Source: Mangifera indica (taxonomy: Eukaryota; Streptophyta; Magnoliopsida; Sapindales; Anacardiaceae). From it: 64,000 nt of DNA. Made by a program: the position numbers and the translations under genes. The stretch's first letter is position 1; each line of letters opens with the position of its first letter. The notes below the pieces were generated by a model. It did no database searches and had not been told where the DNA came from. It saw only the letters and a program-made list of their open reading frames with translations. Positions 59,371-64,000 of this stretch are shown here, one piece after another. The stretch covers positions 10,486,475 to 10,550,474 of the forward strand of contig NC_058154.1 in assembly GCF_011075055.1 (NCBI RefSeq), read 5' to 3'.

Positions 59371-62300
59371 ATGGATCATGAATCCGAAAACATCCTCTAC
59401 GAAACCCTAAGCCCTCTTCGTCTCTCTACGCCATCCGACGCCCCCTCACGCCCTCAGTCTCCGCCTTTGGATCAATTGGAACCCTACACTGTGTTTCGTA
59501 ACGAGATTTCGTTATCTGATCTTCGTGGTTCTTACGAGGAGTCTTCTGCACCCGATTTTTTCTCGCTGGATGTGAATTGTAGTGGAGTTGATGAATTGGA
59601 GGAAGCCAAGTGGAAGAGGCAACACGAGCCGAAGACACCAGCTAAGGAAGTGGAGCCGACGTTGGAGAGTGGCTGGTTCAAAGGCAATAGTAGGTTTAAG
59701 AGTCCGATGCTTCAGTTACATAAAGGTGAAAACGTAGTTGACAAATAAAATCATGATTTTGTGTTTGATTATTATTGGGTATTGCTTGGATTGTGGATTA
59801 TTGTTTAAGGTTTTGAACTTTTTATTGTAGAGGTCGATTTCTGGAATGTGGAAGTGGGAACAAGTGAACTTGCTGTTGAATTCTTTTTAGAATGTCGGGA
59901 TTTTTGTTTTGATTTTGAAATTAAATTAATAAATGTGTTTATCTTTTCTGGACAAAGAGTTCAGAGCTTATGGGAACAGACTTGTTGAATAATATTTGTT
60001 TTATTTGTAGTTCATCCTTATGTGTTTTTTAAAACTATTAGCTAATCATTGGTATTACAGAGATTGTGGATTTCTGTGATTTTCTATCTCCAACTCCAGA
60101 AGAACAGGCTCTTCGCAACGCTGCAGTAGAATCTGTTTTTGATGTTATTAAATATATATGGCCCAACTGCAAGGTATCATCTGATGCTTCCACTTTCTAT
60201 CTACGCACACTCTGGTTTTGTAAAAGCTTAACATGCAGCATGGTCATCTCACTGTTTTTGTTTGATAGCCTGAGGTTTTTGGGTCATTCAGGACAGGGCT
60301 TTATCTTCCAACAAGTGATATCGATGTAAGTATGATAGTTTTGTTTGTCCTATATATGTTCTTTTTATTATGCATTTCATTATTTTGTATTACCTACTTT
60401 GTTATTTTTCTTAGAAGAACATATGTTGTCATATATTAAAATGGGGGAGTTTGATTAGTTTTCAACTAAATTCAGGCCTTTGAATGAATGCTTTATATGT
60501 AGGTTGTGATTCTGGGATCTGGTATCAAGAACCCACCAACTGGTTTGCAGGCTCTTTCTAGGGCATTATCTCAACAGGGTATTGCCAAAAAGATACAGGT
60601 GTGCTTTTGTTGACTCTTCTTTGTCTGTTTTTATGAAAGATTTTGAAATCTAACTTCTTGTTTTGGGTGTTTTAAGGTGATTGCAAAGGCTCGTGTGCCC
60701 ATCATTAAATTTGTAGAGAAAAAAAGTGGTGTTTCATTTGATATAAGGTGCTTCTACTAACCTCTGAATAAGTTGGATCCATAGAATGCTTTACATCTCA
60801 TTATATTTGTGGTTCTTGGAATATTGACCACGTTTTTTCCCTCTGGATGACAGTTTTGATGCACAAAATGGACCGAAAGCTGCTGAGTTCATTAAGGTTT
60901 GTTTCTTACTTGTTTATCTGGTTGTAACAGGGATGGTAATTCTTTTCATATCTGTCAGATAAAATAAATTATTTTGGTACTTTTAACAATTTTCTGCATG
61001 CCTACACTTTTCTAGTTTCATATCTTGGTTGAAATTGAGAATATTGATATTTATAGTTGTACTAGGTTCTATTTTGTGAATACAAATGGTTTTGCCTTCT
61101 CGTTTTTTTAGACTTCATGTCTTTGCCTTAGATTGTAGTTGTAATATGCACCTTCTAGATTGGTTAAATGTGGTTGGTTGAGTGTGCAATTTGTTACTAT
61201 ATTATGAATATTTACTTTTGAATTTGCAGATCTAAAATGCCTCTGATTAATATATATTTTCTCTTGGTGCCAAATGAACTCTGTGTGCTTATGAATTTGT
61301 TGGCTTAACGTTATTTTCTGTACATTATGTTGTGTCTTTGTTTCTTTAATGATTACAACATTCTTATCAAATTTCATTAAATTATATGTTTCTCTTTTCA
61401 GGATGCATTATCTAAGTGGCCTCAATTACGTCCATTATGTTTGATCTTGAAAGTATTTTTACAGCAGAGACAGTTGAATGAGGTTTAGTTTGTTATTTTT
61501 TTCCTTTCTTTCAGTCCAGCTTTTGTCACAGTTTGCTTAATTTGATTTTTTTGAATTATATAGGTATATTCTGGTGGGATTGGCTCATATGCACTCCTTA
61601 CCATGTTAATGGCTCTATTGAAGGTAATATTCTTATTGGATTGTCTAGTGTGCACCCCTAAATGGTCTTGTAATCTCACTTTTATTGTACTTCTGCAATG
61701 TTCTTGTTATGTTAGCAATTAAGCATACAAATACTGAATCTAAGAATTTCAACTAGGCTAAATGAGCCAGTCAAGATTTGGCTATAAATTTTGAAGCTGA
61801 CTGCAATTAGGAATTGTGAGACAATTATGCCATTTGTTGGTGGTATATCAGGATGGGGTTGGATTAGGGCTTTCATTAGTTATTGCACATTTTTAAATAG
61901 AGAGGCGTACCTAGAATGAACCCCTATTATTGGATTTTGAAATGGATTAGGATTTTTTTTTTGAGGAAGTTATGTTGATACGGACTAAAATAAAGTTTTA
62001 ACTGTAATTATCCACCTACTGCATACACTTTACATAAGAGAAGCATCTTAATTTTATGTCAGTGATAGACTGACATCTTTTAAAATTTTGAGTAATTACT
62101 GTACAGTATAGACAGCATTTTGTATTTTAATTGATAGTTGCTTTTATAATTTTGTTTCTGCAGAGTTTTACCAAGTGTCAAACTTCTCCAGAACATAATT
62201 TGGGAGTCCTTTTGGTAGGTCTTCTCAGCCTTGTTGATCCAGACCAGTTAACACTTTTCTTGAGTCAACAATGGCAAAATTGCAAGTATTAATGTTGGGC

Positions 62301-64000
62301 TTTAGTTACTTGCCCTTATTAGCTGAAATGATACGAAATAATTATATTACATAATGAACATGGACTAAAAAATTTTGTTTGTTAGATGTTCACATGATTG
62401 TTATAGTACTGATCTAAGAGATTGAGCCTTTTGCTTCAGAGCTAAAATTATCTGACTTTCTTATTAATGTTTTGATTTAAAAAATAGGTGCACTTCTTTG
62501 ATATGTATGGACGCAAATTAAACACCCAAGATGTTGGTGTATCTTGCAAAGGGTCTGGCACCTTCTTTAAAAAGAGTAGAAAAGGGTACTAAAAATTGAA
62601 AAATACCATTACAAAGAAGATATGTTACCTTCTCATTTGGAAATTTAATGTCATTTTTTGTCAACTTATACTTGGTAGTTTCTCTTGGTTCCTCTTTTTT
62701 CAGGTTTATGAATCAAAGAAGACCATTTCTCATCTCCATTGAGGACCCACAGGTCGCCTTTCAGATATTAACTTCTTGTATGTGTTTATAGGATTTCTGG
62801 CAAATGAAAAAGAAATGAGGATTTGGTAAAATTAGTGTTGTTGCTTTTCTTGATTTGACCTTTATATTTTCTTTTAAAGGTTTAGCTAAAACTTTTAGAA
62901 CCTAAAATTCTAATAACAGGCATCACCAAAAGTTTGGTCTGCCTCCAGCCTCATTTTACAAGTTGCCTCAAAGAATATTTAGCCTTTGAAATGTAGTATT
63001 GAATGGAGTGTTGGAGGTGACTGTAGTTTGCTGCTTTCATGTGTTGGTTATTGATTACATCTGTTATTTTTTACAATGAAATAGGAACCAGATAACGACA
63101 TTGGGAAGAGCTCTTTTAATTACTTCCAGGTTTGTTCAACAATTCAGTTGTTTACTTTATTTACTTCTGTTTCTAGTTCTTCAGTGAGCATGAAATCAAT
63201 CGTTTGTTTAACATGGGAGCTACTGAGTATTTGTTACACAACATAGGGTTCACTTTCTAGTCTGTTCAACTATTGCCAGTTCCTCTGCAGTAGAATGTAA
63301 TTGATGATGATCACTTTCTCTCAGTCACATCTTTAAAAGAATTTCTGTTGCAGATTTTCCTCCTTCTAACTGAGACATTTTTTCTCCTTTTCCTTTTTTG
63401 TAAGGTTATTGGATCCTTAGAATTGCATATCAACCTTCCCTTGAACTTCATCTTTTTTTTTTTAATCATGCTAATTGCCAAGCAGTTACTAAGGGCTGGA
63501 ATTGAAGATGACTGGTGTTTCTTCACTTCACTTACTTCTGTTCATCTAAGTTCCTTATTGTTTAAACTGCAAACTCTAAACGAAGTCATGGTACTCTCTC
63601 ATGTTATCATCAGATATGTTCTGTCCTTTCCATCTTCCTGCTTTCCATGAATATTCTTTCTCACATTATAAAAAAATACTTATATTCAGTAAAAAAAATA
63701 CTTATATTCATTTGTCTCCTACTTCCTGGCCTTATAAGATTTTTAAATTGAGAAAGGAGAAAACGCTTTATGAGGTTTAATGTCTGGGCTGATCTTACCC
63801 ATTTACTTTCTGTAGGGAAAAGTAAAATGAGAAACTAGTTTTTCACCTTTCGGTCTATCAAAAATTTTACTTAGAGGTACACATTTCTCCTCTTTTGCAG
63901 ATTAAATCAGCTTTTATAATGGCACTTGCAACCTTGACAAATCCAAAGACCATCTTTAGCTTAGGGCCTAACAGAAGCATTCTTGGCACAATTATTAGAG
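59371..64000 (+). CDS. TRF4/PAPD5-like nucleotidyltransferase (partial, 5' part)
   Basis: Non-canonical poly(A) polymerase of the TRF4/PAPD5 group, which adds short tails to nuclear RNAs to mark them for exosome decay or processing. Exons: 59371-59725, 60061-60173, 60269-60325, 60503-60598, 60677-60747, 60854-60896, 61402-61482, 61564-61623, 62164-62214, 62488-62585, 62704-62752, 63085-63129 and 63901 to the window end, all joining in frame. An acidic N-terminal tail of about 118 residues precedes the catalytic domain: EIVDFCDFLSPTPEE, then the signature GSFRTGLYLPTSDIDVVILG with both catalytic Asp of DID, and the third Asp in GVSFDISFD. The PAP-associated region follows: YSGGIGSYALLTMLMALL, LGVLLVHFFDMYG and RRPFLISIEDPQEPDND. 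The frame is open at 64000, so the C-terminus is missing. Confidence 0.92.

Noticed and set aside
1..64000. A clustered or operon-like novel system
   Set aside because: The intact genes have unrelated roles, separate promoters and large spacers; nothing ties them into one pathway.

Overview
The window is nuclear DNA from a flowering plant, most likely a eudicot. Genes have many short exons with GT-AG introns, AT-rich introns and spacers, and products that exist only in plants: a SPA-type COP1 partner, a type 3 metallothionein, DUF616 and DUF2921 proteins. I cannot name the species. No rRNA, tRNA, CRISPR array or organellar gene was seen.

Layout. 1-3311: repeat relics and the 3' flank of a SPA3/SPA4-type gene. 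3312-9487 (minus): SPA gene, 7 coding exons, 898 codons, with one intron that fits a GC-AG junction best. 9488-15980: its leader, an orphan exon-like ORF, a decayed gypsy-like gag and repeat relics. 15981-21038 (minus): CDK-like kinase, 8 coding exons, 712 codons. 21781-25054: a nest of Mutator-type inverted-repeat elements. 25055-32900: repeats, including hAT-type and Mutator-type MITEs with readable target-site duplications. 33453-38264 (plus): DUF616/MUCI70-like glycosyltransferase, 9 exons, 594 codons. 40021-40455 (plus): small four-helix membrane protein. 41765-43777: two Mutator-type MITEs. 45597-45839 (plus): dead COX17 copy, followed by a decayed TRIM. 46818-47745 (minus): type 3 metallothionein, 3 exons. 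47940-54310: MITEs, including a 763-bp near-perfect fold-back. 54442-57361 (plus): DUF2921 pseudogene broken by frameshifts, a probable solo LTR and a TRIM. 57362-59370: repeats. 59371-64000 (plus): TRF4/PAPD5-like nucleotidyltransferase, 13 exons seen, running off the window.

The functional genes are unrelated housekeeping and regulatory loci (light signalling, protein phosphorylation, cell-wall glycosylation, metal homeostasis, RNA tailing), not a cluster. The notable material is the mobile-element landscape: several non-autonomous families with matching ends, 8- or 9-bp target duplications, repeated nesting, and two large fold-back elements carrying GC-rich captured sequence that could be transcribed into long hairpin RNA. 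A 103-bp miRNA-precursor-like hairpin also lies in a SPA intron. Exon joins were worked out by eye from splice consensus, reading frame and remembered family similarity; no alignment or transcript was available.
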